Source: UBA1738 sp045580145 (lineage in GTDB: Bacteria > Bacillota > Clostridia > UBA1381). From it: 17,748 bases of DNA. The notes beneath the pieces were generated by a model. The model did no database searches. It worked only from the letters and a program-made list of their open reading frames with translations, and was not told the origin of the DNA. Below are positions 7,413 to 14,922 of this stretch, piece after piece. Position 1 is the stretch's first letter, and each line of letters opens with the position of its first letter. The DNA lies in the NCBI GenBank assembly GCA_045580145.1, contig JAZNNI010000121.1:1-17748 (forward strand). Reading direction: 5' to 3'. The position numbers and the translations under genes are program-made.

Positions 7413-8076
7413 TTTCCCTGCTCCTTTCTATTTCGTAAATATCCTCAAGTAAAAGCTTAATTTTGGTCGCTTCTTTTTCGGTGTCTGCCGAGCTTTTTAT
7501 AAGTCCATCATAGATTTTTCCAAGCTCACGTTTTTTCTTTTCCAAAAGCTTTTCAAAAAGCGGATGCGAATAGAGCTGCTTTGGAAGGTGAGCATCAATT
7601 TCCTTATCATAAATATTACCTTCGCCACTTCTTACAACCATCAGATTATACACCTTAAAGCCCTCAACAGCCAAATCCTCCTCAAGTATGGTGAAATTAT
7701 TTTTCGCAAGATATTTTCTAAGCTCATACTGCGAATTCATCGGCTGAAGCACTAATCTTGCACTTCTTGCCTTATCCGCTTCTTCCGATATGATTTTTTC
7801 TATCATTTCGCCGCCCATTCCGGCAATAACAATCGTTTCTACCTCTCCCTTTTCTATAGGCGAAAGACCGCCGCCTAAGCGAAAATCAATTTTTTGCCCA
7901 TATTTTATGGCATTTTCCTCTCCCATCTTCAAAGGACCAGCCTTAATATCGGTGGCAATAACATACATTCCTTTTTCTGCGAGCCGTATGGGAATATATG
8001 CGTGGTCAGTACCTATATCGGCACAGGAGTCGCCCTTTATATGTCGTAAAATCATCTCAAGTCTTGGTGTAATCAT
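7399..8076 (-). CDS. trmK: tRNA (adenine(22)-N1)-methyltransferase
   Basis: A 225-residue class I SAM-dependent methyltransferase. The SAM-binding motif is ADIGTDHAYIPIRLA at 19-33, with TDI at 42-44 as the acidic loop, IAGMGGE at 84-90 and LQPM near 110. These match TrmK (YqfN family), which methylates N1 of A22 in bacterial tRNAs. The C-terminal third is the charged helical coiled-coil expected in this family. Start at 8076 with AAGAGG upstream. It is followed by the overlapping Nif3-family gene. Upstream is the long non-coding region; a DnaA-box-like site at 8130-8138 lies about 54 bases before the start. Confidence 0.93.
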   Translation of the reverse strand: MITPRLEMILRHIKGDSCADIGTDHAYIPIRLAEKGMYVIATDIKAGPLKMGEENAIKYGQKIDFRLGGGLSPIEKGEVETIVIAGMGGEMIEKIISEEADKARSARLVLQPMNSQYELRKYLAKNNFTILEEDLAVEGFKVYNLMVVRSGEGNIYDKEIDAHLPKQLYSHPLFEKLLEKKKRELGKIYDGLIKSSADTEKEATKIKLLLEDIYEIERSRENEAL

Positions 8077-8129
8077 CGAAAAAACCTCTTTTGCATAAAA
8101 ATTCAGTTATACATCACTTCATCAACAGG

Positions 8130-8138
8130 TGTGGATAA
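8130..8138 (-). promoter_or_regulatory. Perfect DnaA-box consensus
   Basis: The plus strand reads TGTGGATAA, so the minus strand reads TTATCCACA, the consensus DnaA box. It is the box closest to trmK and has the same orientation as the other boxes in this gap. Confidence 0.6.
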
Positions 8139-8326
8139 CTTTTTGTATCCCCCACACCCCTGTCTTATGCGATTTTTTCTTCAATTCAACACCCTACACA
8201 CTTCAAATGTGTAAAATATAGTCGTATTTTGTGGAAAACTCGCATAACTTTTTGTAAACCACTTAAAAAAATCAACATTTACGTGTTTATGCCATTTGTC
8301 GCCCCCCACTTTGTGTGGGATAAGTG

Positions 8327-8344
8327 TGTGGATAAAGTGGATAA
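8327..8344 (-). promoter_or_regulatory. Tandem DnaA boxes
   Basis: TGTGGATAA (8327-8335) is directly followed by AGTGGATAA (8336-8344): one perfect and one single-mismatch copy with no gap, both in the same orientation. A GTGTGGGATAAG variant lies just upstream. Such phased same-strand boxes are typical of DnaA filament loading sites. Confidence 0.6.
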
Positions 8345-8589
8345 GTATGAGAAATCCACTTAAATTAATACTTTTTGACGTTGAGAAATTTTTTTGGTGG
8401 TGTGGACAGTTTTATTCATTGGTTTACATAATAAATTTATAAAATTTTTATAATTTTGTCTGTTTTTCTTTTTATTATCTTGTTTTTAGTATTGCTTTTT
8501 ATAACCTTAAAATATAAATAGACACCCGATCTGCAGGCGCAGAATTTAGGGTATGTTATTCAGTCATTTAAGGGCGCAAATTCCTATAC

Positions 8590-8626
8590 ACAAAAGCAAA
8601 GCGGAGCAAATTACACTGCCCCGCTT
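8590..8626 (-). terminator. Rho-independent terminator of serS
   Basis: On the minus strand, AAGCGGGGC (8626-8618) pairs with GCTCCGCTT (8607-8599), nine pairs with one G-U, around a ten-base loop. The sequence continues into TTGCTTTTG, an interrupted T-tract. It starts eight bases after the serS stop and ends the parA-parB-serS transcript. Confidence 0.8.
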
Positions 8627-8633
8627 GTAATTA

Positions 8634-9899
8634 CTATTTAATAATATCAGTACCCATATACGGAACAAGTGCCTCAGGAACCGTAACCGTTCCATCCTCA
8701 TTCTGATAGTTCTCTAAAATCGCTGCAACAGTTCTTCCGACAGCAAGACCTGAACCATTTAATGTATGCACGAATTGCGCTTTGTCCTTTGCGCTATCTT
8801 TATAGCGGATATTTGCACGACGTGCCTGATAATCCTCAAAATTTGAACACGAAGAAATTTCTACATATCTTCCATAGCTTGGCATCCATACCTCGATATC
8901 ATATGTGCAAGCAGATGAGAAACCCAAATCACCGGTTGAAAGACATACCACTCTGTACGGAATTCCGAGTCCCTGAAGGAGTCTTTCTGCATCATTTGTG
9001 AGCGATTCAAGTTCCTTGTATGATTCCTCCGGCTTTGCGAATTTAACAAGCTCTACCTTATTAAACTGGTGCTGACGGATAAGACCTCTTGTGTCACGGC
9101 CCGCAGATCCGGCCTCAGCTCTAAAGCAAGCAGAATATGCACAATACTTAACAGGCAGCTTGCTTCCTTCTAAAATCTCGTCTCTGTGAAGGTTTGTAAC
9201 AGGAACTTCGGCTGTAGGTATTAAGAAATAACCATTATTTGAAACCTTAAATGCATCCTCCTCAAATTTAGGGAGCTGTCCTGTTCCTGTCATAGACGCT
9301 CTGTTTACCATATACGGCGGGAAAATTTCGGTGTATCCGTGCTCTGTATGGGTGTTTAAGAAATACTGAATAACACTTCTTTCAAGCCTTGCTCCCAAGC
9401 CCTTGTAAACTGTAAAACGCGTTCCGGCAATCTTTGCACCGCGGTCAAAATCAAGAATGTCAAGATTTGTTCCTATATCCCAATGTGCCTTTGCCTCAAA
9501 ATCAAAGTTTCTCGGCTCTGCCCATTTTCTTACCTCAACATTGTCGGCATCATCAGACCCAATCGGACTTTTATCAGACGGAATATTCGGAATTCTGAGC
9601 ATAAAATCTCTCAGCTTCTCGTCAATTTCGGCAACCTCTGCATCAAGCTCCTTTATTTCGCCTGAAAGCTCCTTCATTTCAGCAAAAATTTTATCAGTAT
9701 TTTCTCCAGCCTTTTTCATTGCAGGAATCTGCTTTGTTATCTCGTTTTGTTTTGCCTTCATCTGCTCAACTTTAGCAAGAATTTCACGGCGTTTTTCGTC
9801 AAGTTCAATCGCCGGCGTAATGTCTAAGTCATTACATCTGTTTTTTAAAGCTTCGCGGATTTTATCCGGCTCGGTTCTTAATAATTTTATATCTAACAT
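8634..9899 (-). CDS. serS: Seryl-tRNA synthetase
   Basis: A 421-residue class II synthetase that charges tRNA-Ser. The N-terminal arm (about 25-100) is a charged antiparallel coiled coil that holds the tRNA long arm. The catalytic domain shows motif 2 at 259-284 (FRAEAGSAGRDTRG, then QFNKVELVKF), the serine-site TAEVP at 229-233, and motif 3 at 382-398 (SGLAVGRTVAAILENYQ). Length and motifs are complete. It lies 29 bases after the coiled-coil membrane protein gene with a GGAGAG site, so it is probably transcribed from the parA promoter. No T-box leader is visible upstream, unlike many Firmicute serS genes. Confidence 0.98.
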   Translation of the reverse strand: MLDIKLLRTEPDKIREALKNRCNDLDITPAIELDEKRREILAKVEQMKAKQNEITKQIPAMKKAGENTDKIFAEMKELSGEIKELDAEVAEIDEKLRDFMLRIPNIPSDKSPIGSDDADNVEVRKWAEPRNFDFEAKAHWDIGTNLDILDFDRGAKIAGTRFTVYKGLGARLERSVIQYFLNTHTEHGYTEIFPPYMVNRASMTGTGQLPKFEEDAFKVSNNGYFLIPTAEVPVTNLHRDEILEGSKLPVKYCAYSACFRAEAGSAGRDTRGLIRQHQFNKVELVKFAKPEESYKELESLTNDAERLLQGLGIPYRVVCLSTGDLGFSSACTYDIEVWMPSYGRYVEISSCSNFEDYQARRANIRYKDSAKDKAQFVHTLNGSGLAVGRTVAAILENYQNEDGTVTVPEALVPYMGTDIIK

Positions 9900-9928
9900 T
9901 TTTTATCTCTCCATTCGTAGTTATTAAT

Positions 9929-10378
9929 CTATTGTAGTTTCTTTACTAATTTATCATATAGTTCCTTTAGCTCAGGAGATAAATCCTCGGTGTATACCCC
10001 CTGCAAAAGCGTCAAAGCACCCTCTTTGTCTTTTTTCAAAAGCTTCTCATATACATCTGTAAAAACTTCATATGCTGCCTTATCCTTTAAAAGTGCGTCG
10101 CGCTCAAGTGTAAGCGCCGAATTTTTGTCAAGAAGATCTTTATTGGTAATTCGAAGCGTTTTATTAAGTTCAACAAGCTGCAAATTTTCCTCGCTGACCT
10201 GTGCCGCCTTGTTTGAGAGCCGTACATTCTCCGCACCCATTTGGATTGCACTTTCCTGCTCTAAGTGTGTTTGTGCAAAAAAGGATATTATAATCATCAC
10301 AATCGCAGCAATAAAGATTAGTCCGGTGTATAAAAACAAAGATTTGTTGTCACTTGTGTGGTCTGTCAATTCCGTCAC
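9929..10378 (-). CDS. Small single-pass membrane protein with coiled coil, unknown function
   Basis: A 149-residue protein, not assigned to a named family. A short hydrophilic N-terminus is followed by one membrane helix at about 14-34 (LFLYTGLIFIAAIVMIIISFF), then a heptad-like coiled coil at about 40-105 and an acidic helical end at 105-149. The N-terminus is probably cytoplasmic, with the coiled coil outside, though orientation is not certain. The start is GTG at 10378, overlapping the parB stop as GTGA, and a G-rich site lies just before it. Coupling to parB and position before serS suggest a role linked to the chromosome-segregation operon or simply co-transcription. The layout recalls the DUF4446-type genes found between parB and serS in clostridia, but I cannot confirm homology. 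Confidence 0.85.
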   Translation of the reverse strand: MTELTDHTSDNKSLFLYTGLIFIAAIVMIIISFFAQTHLEQESAIQMGAENVRLSNKAAQVSEENLQLVELNKTLRITNKDLLDKNSALTLERDALLKDKAAYEVFTDVYEKLLKKDKEGALTLLQGVYTEDLSPELKELYDKLVKKLQ

Positions 10379-11220
10379 CCCCGTTTAATAAGGTCCAAAA
10401 GCCGTTCAAGGTCTTCGTTTCCATAATATTCTATCTCAATTTTACCTTTTTTTGAGTTTCCCGAAAGCTTTACCTTTGTCCCAAGATATTGCTCAAGATT
10501 TTTGGATATTCTGTCAAGCTCAATTTTGTATGCAGTATTTTCCTGTTTTTTTGATTTTGGGGACGGACTTTTTGCAAGATCCTTAGCCAGAATTTCTGCC
10601 TGACGAACATTCAATCCATCTTCAATAATCCTGTTTATAAAAAATTCACGTACAACTCCTGCCGGAACCATTAATGCACATCTTGCGTGTCCTTCGGTGA
10701 TTTCTCCCGATACAAGCTTTGCACGAGACTCCTCGTCAAGAGTTAAAAGACGTACAGAATTTGCGATAGCACTGCGGCTTTTTCCGATTTTTGCGCTTAT
10801 TTCCTCCTGCGTGAGATTGTACTCATCCATAAGCGAACGATACCCCATCGCCTCTTCAATAGGATTAAGGTCTTCTCTTTGGAGGTTTTCAATCAGTGCG
10901 ATTTCTCTGACCGCCATATCGCTGTAATCACGGACCAGCACCGGCACCTTTTTAATTCCCGCCTTTTTTGCTGCTCTCCAACGTCTTTCACCCGCAACAA
11001 TAGTATATGTGTCCCCATTTTGCGTAACAACAATCGGTTGAATGATGCCGTGCTCTTTTATAGATTCGGAAAGTGCCATAAGCTTTTCCTCGTCAAAGGT
11101 CTTTCGCGGCTGATTTTTATTAGGCATAACATCTGTTATCTTAACTTCAACTATGCCACTCTTTTCCTCTTCTTCAGCAAATAGCGCGTCAAGCCCCTTT
11201 CCCAAGCCTTTCTTAGCCAT
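10375..11220 (-). CDS. parB: Chromosome-partitioning protein ParB (Spo0J)
   Basis: A 281-residue parS-binding CTPase that spreads along DNA and loads condensin. The basic N-terminus (KKGLGKGLDALFAE, 3-16) is the segment that stimulates ParA. CTP-binding motifs are GERRWRAAKKAG at 77-88 and ENLQREDLNP at 111-120. A helix-turn-helix at about 135-160 (LTQEEISAKIGKSRSAIANSVRLL) reads parS. The C-terminal dimerisation domain follows a linker rich in Lys and Pro around residue 215-225. The gene overlaps the parA stop by eight bases. Two parS-type sites within 3 kb (12066-12081 and 13792-13807) fit its recognition sequence. Chromosomal rather than plasmid type, because of the housekeeping neighbours. 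Confidence 0.97.
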   Translation of the reverse strand: MAKKGLGKGLDALFAEEEEKSGIVEVKITDVMPNKNQPRKTFDEEKLMALSESIKEHGIIQPIVVTQNGDTYTIVAGERRWRAAKKAGIKKVPVLVRDYSDMAVREIALIENLQREDLNPIEEAMGYRSLMDEYNLTQEEISAKIGKSRSAIANSVRLLTLDEESRAKLVSGEITEGHARCALMVPAGVVREFFINRIIEDGLNVRQAEILAKDLAKSPSPKSKKQENTAYKIELDRISKNLEQYLGTKVKLSGNSKKGKIEIEYYGNEDLERLLDLIKRG

Positions 11221-11992
11221 TTAACCACTCCTTATTATTATTAATAATTTCTCGTGCAAGCGAAAAATATGCTTCTGCACCTTTTGATGTAATATCATAT
11301 TTAATTATCGGCTGACCGTGGCTCGGTGCCTCTGAAAGCCGTACATTTCGCGGAATTGGTGACACAAAAACCTTGTCCGGAAAATGCTTTTTCACTTCTT
11401 CAAGAACCTGAGATGAGAGATTTGTCCTCGCATCAAACATTGTTGCTAAGATACCCTCTATTTCAAGCTCCTTGTTAAGAGATTTTTTTATGTTTTTTAT
11501 AGAGTTTATCAGTTGTGATAACCCTTCAAGCGCATAATATTCGCACTGAATAGGTATTAAAAGGCTGTCAGCAGCAGTCATAATATTAATTGTGAGCATA
11601 CCAAGAGCCGGAGGCGAGTCAATTATTATAAAATCATAATCATCCCTAACCTCTTTTATTGCCTCTTCAAGGAAATATTCACGATTTTCTTCATTTGCAA
11701 GCTCTATTTCTGCAGCTGAAAGTTCTGGAAGCGAAGGAATAATCGACAATCCTCTGCAGCTTGTCTTAATTATAGCTTCCTTCGTCTTTTTGCTGTCTGC
11801 CAGACAGTCATACAAGGAATACTCTATATTTTCCTTTCCCACTCCAAGTCCGGAGGTTGAGTTCCCTTGCGCATCGCTGTCTATCAAAAGGACTTTTTTC
11901 CCTTTATATGCAAGGCACGCCGCGAGATTTACCGCCGTAGTGGTCTTTCCTACGCCGCCCTTTTGGTTAGTTACTGCAATTATCTTTCCCAT
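11213..11992 (-). CDS. parA: Chromosome-partitioning ATPase ParA (Soj)
   Basis: A 259-residue ParA/MinD-type ATPase. The deviant Walker A motif KGGVGKTT is at 11-18 with signature Lys12. A' motif LIDSDAQGNSTSGLG is at 36-50, and Walker B IIIDSPP at 122-128 with D125. It lacks the N-terminal DNA-binding domain of plasmid type Ia ParA, so it is the chromosomal Soj form that binds DNA non-specifically as an ATP dimer and also influences DnaA and sporulation in Bacillus (family knowledge). AAAGGA precedes the start. It is first in the parA-parB-membrane protein-serS unit; the promoter at 12038-12065 abuts a parS-like site. Confidence 0.97.
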   Translation of the reverse strand: MGKIIAVTNQKGGVGKTTTAVNLAACLAYKGKKVLLIDSDAQGNSTSGLGVGKENIEYSLYDCLADSKKTKEAIIKTSCRGLSIIPSLPELSAAEIELANEENREYFLEEAIKEVRDDYDFIIIDSPPALGMLTINIMTAADSLLIPIQCEYYALEGLSQLINSIKNIKKSLNKELEIEGILATMFDARTNLSSQVLEEVKKHFPDKVFVSPIPRNVRLSEAPSHGQPIIKYDITSKGAEAYFSLAREIINNNKEWLNG

Positions 11993-12037
11993 ATGGTTAT
12001 CCTTTGCTATTTAAATTCAAAATTAACTTCCTATTAT

Positions 12038-12065
12038 ATTATAGCACAAAAATTTAAAATGTAAA
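12038..12065 (-). promoter_or_regulatory. Sigma-A promoter of the parA operon
   Basis: On the minus strand a TTTACA -35 element (12065-12060) is followed after 16 bases by TATAAT (12043-12038), which is extended by TGC just upstream. The predicted start point lies about 38 bases before the parA ATG. The -35 element directly touches the parS-like site at 12066-12081. Confidence 0.8.
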
Positions 12066-12081
12066 TGTTTCACATGAAACA
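12066..12081. promoter_or_regulatory. parS: parS-like ParB binding site (one mismatch)
   Basis: TGTTTCACATGAAACA differs from the bacterial parS consensus TGTTTCACGTGAAACA at one central base. It lies in the divergent gap between parA and gerA, immediately upstream of the parA -35 element. Natural parS sites with one or two changes are functional in other bacteria. Confidence 0.85.
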
Positions 12082-12164
12082 TTTTTATATTTTTTTGAAT
12101 AATTTAAAAAAAATGGAAAAAAATAGAGTATAAAACCGAGTTTGGTAGCCGAAAGGGGTAAAAA

Positions 12165-13787
12165 ATGAATTTATTAAGCCTTATCAAGAAAATTTTTCTA
12201 TATACTCCACCCAAAGAAAATCTTTCTTTTTGGGTGGAAAAGAAAAATTCTCCTGCGATATATGATGTACGAAAGGAAAATTCTACACCCAAAGAGCAAA
12301 AAGTCTTTTCCGAAATAGAAAAAAACAGAAAGTATATCGAAAAACGATTTGATTATCCTCACAACAATGACGTTGTTATACGCAAATTAGTGTTAAACGG
12401 GGACACAAAAGCCTTCATTGTCTTCTATGAGGGTATGTGCAAAAGCGATTTTATAAATACCAGTATAATAAAACCACTTTTAGAGTTACCCTTTATAAGC
12501 GAGACCGATAACTATAAAACCGCTGATTTTGTTGTGTCACGACTCATCACGCATAATCAGGTTCAGCAGACGCAGGATTTTGAAAGTATAATTGATGATG
12601 TCAACTTCGGCAGTTGCGGAATTTTCATTGATGGTATAGACTCAGGATTTACAGCCGACGTAAAGGGTTGGCCATCGCGCAGTATTCAAAAACCCGAAAA
12701 CGAACAGTCTATATATGGTCCACAGGAGGCTTTTGCGGAAATGCTGCGCGGAAATTCTGCACAAATCCGTAAAATCTTGAAAACCGAAAAACTCATATGT
12801 GAAAAAACCGTTTTAGGAAACGTATCAAAAACACGTGGTGTTATTATGTATATTTCCGATATTGCAAACGAGGAGCTTGTTGGAGAGGTTCGCAGAAGAC
12901 TCGACAGCATATCTATGGATTATGTTATATCAATAGAAGAAATTGCTATGATGATAGAGGATAGTCCTCTTATGATTACAGGACACGTGCTTGCAACAGA
13001 AAGGCCTGACCGTGTCGCAAGAGCGCTGTCAGAGGGAAGAGTCGCCCTTGTTTTAAACGGGAGTCCTCGCGCTCTTATTTTTCCAACAAACGCTTACGAA
13101 ATGACACACGCGGCATCTGATGCATATCTGAGAAACGATTTTGCAAATATGTCCCGTATAATCCGCCTTGCCGCAATCTTCATTTCAGTGCTTTTGCCCG
13201 GACTTTTTCTTGCTATAACGCTGTTTCACGAAGAAATGCTGCCGACATATCTTTTGTATGCAATTAGCGCCTCACGGCAAAACGTCCCGTTCCCGAGTGT
13301 TATTGAGCTTTTGCTGATGGAATTTTCCTTTGAAATGATTAGGGAAGCCGGAATTCGTATGCCGGGGCCATTGGGGTCCATACTCGGCATAGTTGGAGGT
13401 CTTATTTTAGGGCAGGCGGCAGTAGGCGCAAAAATAGTCAGTCCTATTATGATAATTGTTGTTGCTATAACGGGTATTGGCTCTTTTGCGACCGCAGACT
13501 ACTCTTTAGGCTGGAGTTTTCGTGTTTTAAAGTTCATATTTATACTTTTAGGAAGCAGTCTTGGTTTTTTAGGCATCTCCCTCGGAATTTTCATATATTC
13601 CGTTTTTGTTGCCTCAACTAAAAGCTTTGGCGTACCATTTTTATCACCGCTTCCGGGCAATAACCTTTATAAAGATGCCGTCTTTGTTCCGGAAATATGG
13701 AAAACCGAGAAAAGACCTGCGTTCTTGCGCACAAAAAAAGCAAAAAGGGAAGATAAAATCAGTAAAAAATGGAGTGTCGGGGAATAG
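12165..13787 (+). CDS. gerA: Spore germinant receptor A subunit (GerA/SpoVAF family)
   Basis: A 540-residue membrane protein. An extended hydrophilic N-terminal domain (about 1-335) contains the family signatures LVGEVRRRLDSI near 238-249 and EGRVALVLNGSPRALIFP near 287-304. The membrane domain follows with about five helices between 335 and 500, including the family core VIELLLMEFSFEMIREAG and GPLGSILGIVGGLILGQAAV. In spores, A subunits sit in the inner membrane with B and C and open in response to germinants such as amino acids. The C-terminal tail is basic. The start at 12165 follows AAAGGGG. The first 75 residues are rather long and charged for the family. The germinant cannot be predicted. 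No clear sigma-G promoter was identified in the AT-rich gap upstream. Confidence 0.95.
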   Translation: MNLLSLIKKIFLYTPPKENLSFWVEKKNSPAIYDVRKENSTPKEQKVFSEIEKNRKYIEKRFDYPHNNDVVIRKLVLNGDTKAFIVFYEGMCKSDFINTSIIKPLLELPFISETDNYKTADFVVSRLITHNQVQQTQDFESIIDDVNFGSCGIFIDGIDSGFTADVKGWPSRSIQKPENEQSIYGPQEAFAEMLRGNSAQIRKILKTEKLICEKTVLGNVSKTRGVIMYISDIANEELVGEVRRRLDSISMDYVISIEEIAMMIEDSPLMITGHVLATERPDRVARALSEGRVALVLNGSPRALIFPTNAYEMTHAASDAYLRNDFANMSRIIRLAAIFISVLLPGLFLAITLFHEEMLPTYLLYAISASRQNVPFPSVIELLLMEFSFEMIREAGIRMPGPLGSILGIVGGLILGQAAVGAKIVSPIMIIVVAITGIGSFATADYSLGWSFRVLKFIFILLGSSLGFLGISLGIFIYSVFVASTKSFGVPFLSPLPGNNLYKDAVFVPEIWKTEKRPAFLRTKKAKREDKISKKWSVGE

Positions 13788-13791
13788 GTGG

Positions 13792-13807
13792 TGTTTCACG
13801 TGAAACA
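13792..13807. promoter_or_regulatory. parS: Perfect parS site between gerA and gerB
   Basis: TGTTTCACGTGAAACA is an exact match to the palindromic 16-base parS consensus. It starts four bases after the gerA stop and ends 32 bases before the gerB start, inside an otherwise tightly linked operon. Confidence 0.95.
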
Positions 13808-13839
13808 ATCAGACTATACAAATAAGGAGTGTTTTTGTA

Positions 13840-14922
13840 ATGGACAGAATTAATTTGAACACAAAGCAGCTCACATGGCTTATGTCAAATCTTTTAATAA
13901 CCAAAATGATGTTTGCCTTTCCACGATTTCTTTTTAAGACCAGCGGGAATGCTGCGTGGATACAGGCACTTTATATGTCCCTTATTGCATATATTCTTTT
14001 TGTATTGTCTATCAAATTTTATGCGCACACCGGCAACAAATCTATAATTCAACTTGCTGAGAGCATAGGGAAGACGCCACTTAAGATTTTAGTGTCCCTT
14101 ATCGTCGCCGTAATAATAGTAGCTAATGTCGGAACGGAACTACGCACTTTCGCCGAATCGGTAAAAATAATTCTTCTACCCAAAACAAAAATTGAGTATA
14201 TTATGATTCTATTTACATTTGCGCTTGTTTTGGGTGCATACAGAGGGTTTTCATCCTTAGTAATCATAAATGCCATATTTTTTCCGTTCTGCCTTTTCTT
14301 TTTAGGAGTTTTGGCGGCATTTCTCCTGCCGGCATACGATATAAATAACCTGTTTCCGATTTTGGGAACAGGTGCAAAAAACATATTTTTGACTGGTCTT
14401 AAGGATATGTCGTGTTTTTCTGACCTCATAGCTCTCAACCTGCTTCTTCCTTATGTTAGTGATATAGAAACTGTTAAAAAAAGCGGCAAAAATGCCATTC
14501 TGATTGGCGGCATCACTCTTACAATAATCTGCCTCGCCTACGGGCTTACCTATCCTTATCCATACTCACGGGAATTCTTACTAATTCCTTATCAACTCTC
14601 CCGAATACTTCGTGCAGGTGAGTATTTCCAAAGGTTTGAAGCGCTTTTTGAGTTTGTGTGGTCTATAACACAGCTCCTTTATTCATCAATTTATATATTA
14701 CTCCTTTGCAACGTGTTCCAAAATACCTTTAAGTTAAAATACTCAAAGCCGCTTATTCCTTGCACGGCGGTTTTGATTTCACTTTTGTCTTTCGAACCAA
14801 CCTCAATCGTTGCACTTTTGGACGAGGCATATACCCTGAAGCAAAATCTTATTCCACTTGCTTATATACTGCCCATTTTAATTCCTTCAATTTATGTTTT
14901 AAAGAGGAGGGGGAAGATATGA
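13840..14922 (+). CDS. gerB: Spore germinant receptor B subunit (GerAB/ArcD/ProY family transporter-like)
   Basis: A 360-residue polytopic membrane protein with about ten hydrophobic helices and a short loop pattern typical of the GerAB branch of the APC transporter superfamily. Recognisable features are the N-terminal LNTKQLTWLMSNLLITKM, a segment near residues 85-110 containing VANVGTELRTFAESVKIILLPKTK, and a PYPYSREFLLIPYQLSRILRAGEYFQRFEALF region near 230-262. B subunits bind germinants in the membrane; the ligand pocket cannot be read here. An AAGGAG site precedes the ATG. The stop overlaps the gerC start as ATGA. Completeness and length are normal. Confidence 0.94.
   Translation: MDRINLNTKQLTWLMSNLLITKMMFAFPRFLFKTSGNAAWIQALYMSLIAYILFVLSIKFYAHTGNKSIIQLAESIGKTPLKILVSLIVAVIIVANVGTELRTFAESVKIILLPKTKIEYIMILFTFALVLGAYRGFSSLVIINAIFFPFCLFFLGVLAAFLLPAYDINNLFPILGTGAKNIFLTGLKDMSCFSDLIALNLLLPYVSDIETVKKSGKNAILIGGITLTIICLAYGLTYPYPYSREFLLIPYQLSRILRAGEYFQRFEALFEFVWSITQLLYSSIYILLLCNVFQNTFKLKYSKPLIPCTAVLISLLSFEPTSIVALLDEAYTLKQNLIPLAYILPILIPSIYVLKRRGKI

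Larger units (their letters stand above)
8077..8633. other. 557-base non-coding region with DnaA-box cluster and AT-rich tract (possible replication-related region)
   Basis: No credible gene lies here. DnaA-box-like sites, all with the TGTGGATAA face on the plus strand, occur at 8130-8138 (perfect), 8230-8238 (TGTGGAAAA), 8327-8335 (perfect), 8336-8344 (AGTGGATAA) and 8401-8409 (TGTGGACAG, weak), plus a spaced variant near 8314-8323. An inverted pair TTATGCGA/TCGCATAA lies at 8165-8172 and 8240-8247, and a CCCAC/GTGGG hairpin at 8305-8319. From about 8375 to 8520 the DNA is almost entirely A and T, as in an unwinding element. Bases 8521-8590 are less AT-rich and unexplained. The serS terminator occupies 8590-8626. 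Origin function is inference. Confidence 0.5.

Noticed and set aside
8077..8130. Promoter for trmK
   Set aside because: A TATAAC-like sequence near 8105-8110 on the minus strand has no acceptable -35, although a DnaA box lies near where one would be.
9457..9927. A 156-codon plus-strand frame
   Set aside because: It is antisense to the coiled-coil N-terminus of serS, with Ser/Phe-rich shadow composition and no recognisable motifs.
9900..9928. T-box leader before serS
   Set aside because: The gap to the preceding gene is only 29 bases, too short for a T-box, and no T-box motif is seen.
12090..12164. Sigma-G promoter for gerA
   Set aside because: A GAATA element at 12097-12101 could be a -35, but no CATNNTA-like -10 lies at proper spacing, so it was not called.
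14760..14918. A longer upstream start for gerC
   Set aside because: The extra 53 residues overlap gerB coding sequence and hide the signal peptide. The ATG at 14919 has an AGGAGGGGG site and an ATGA overlap.
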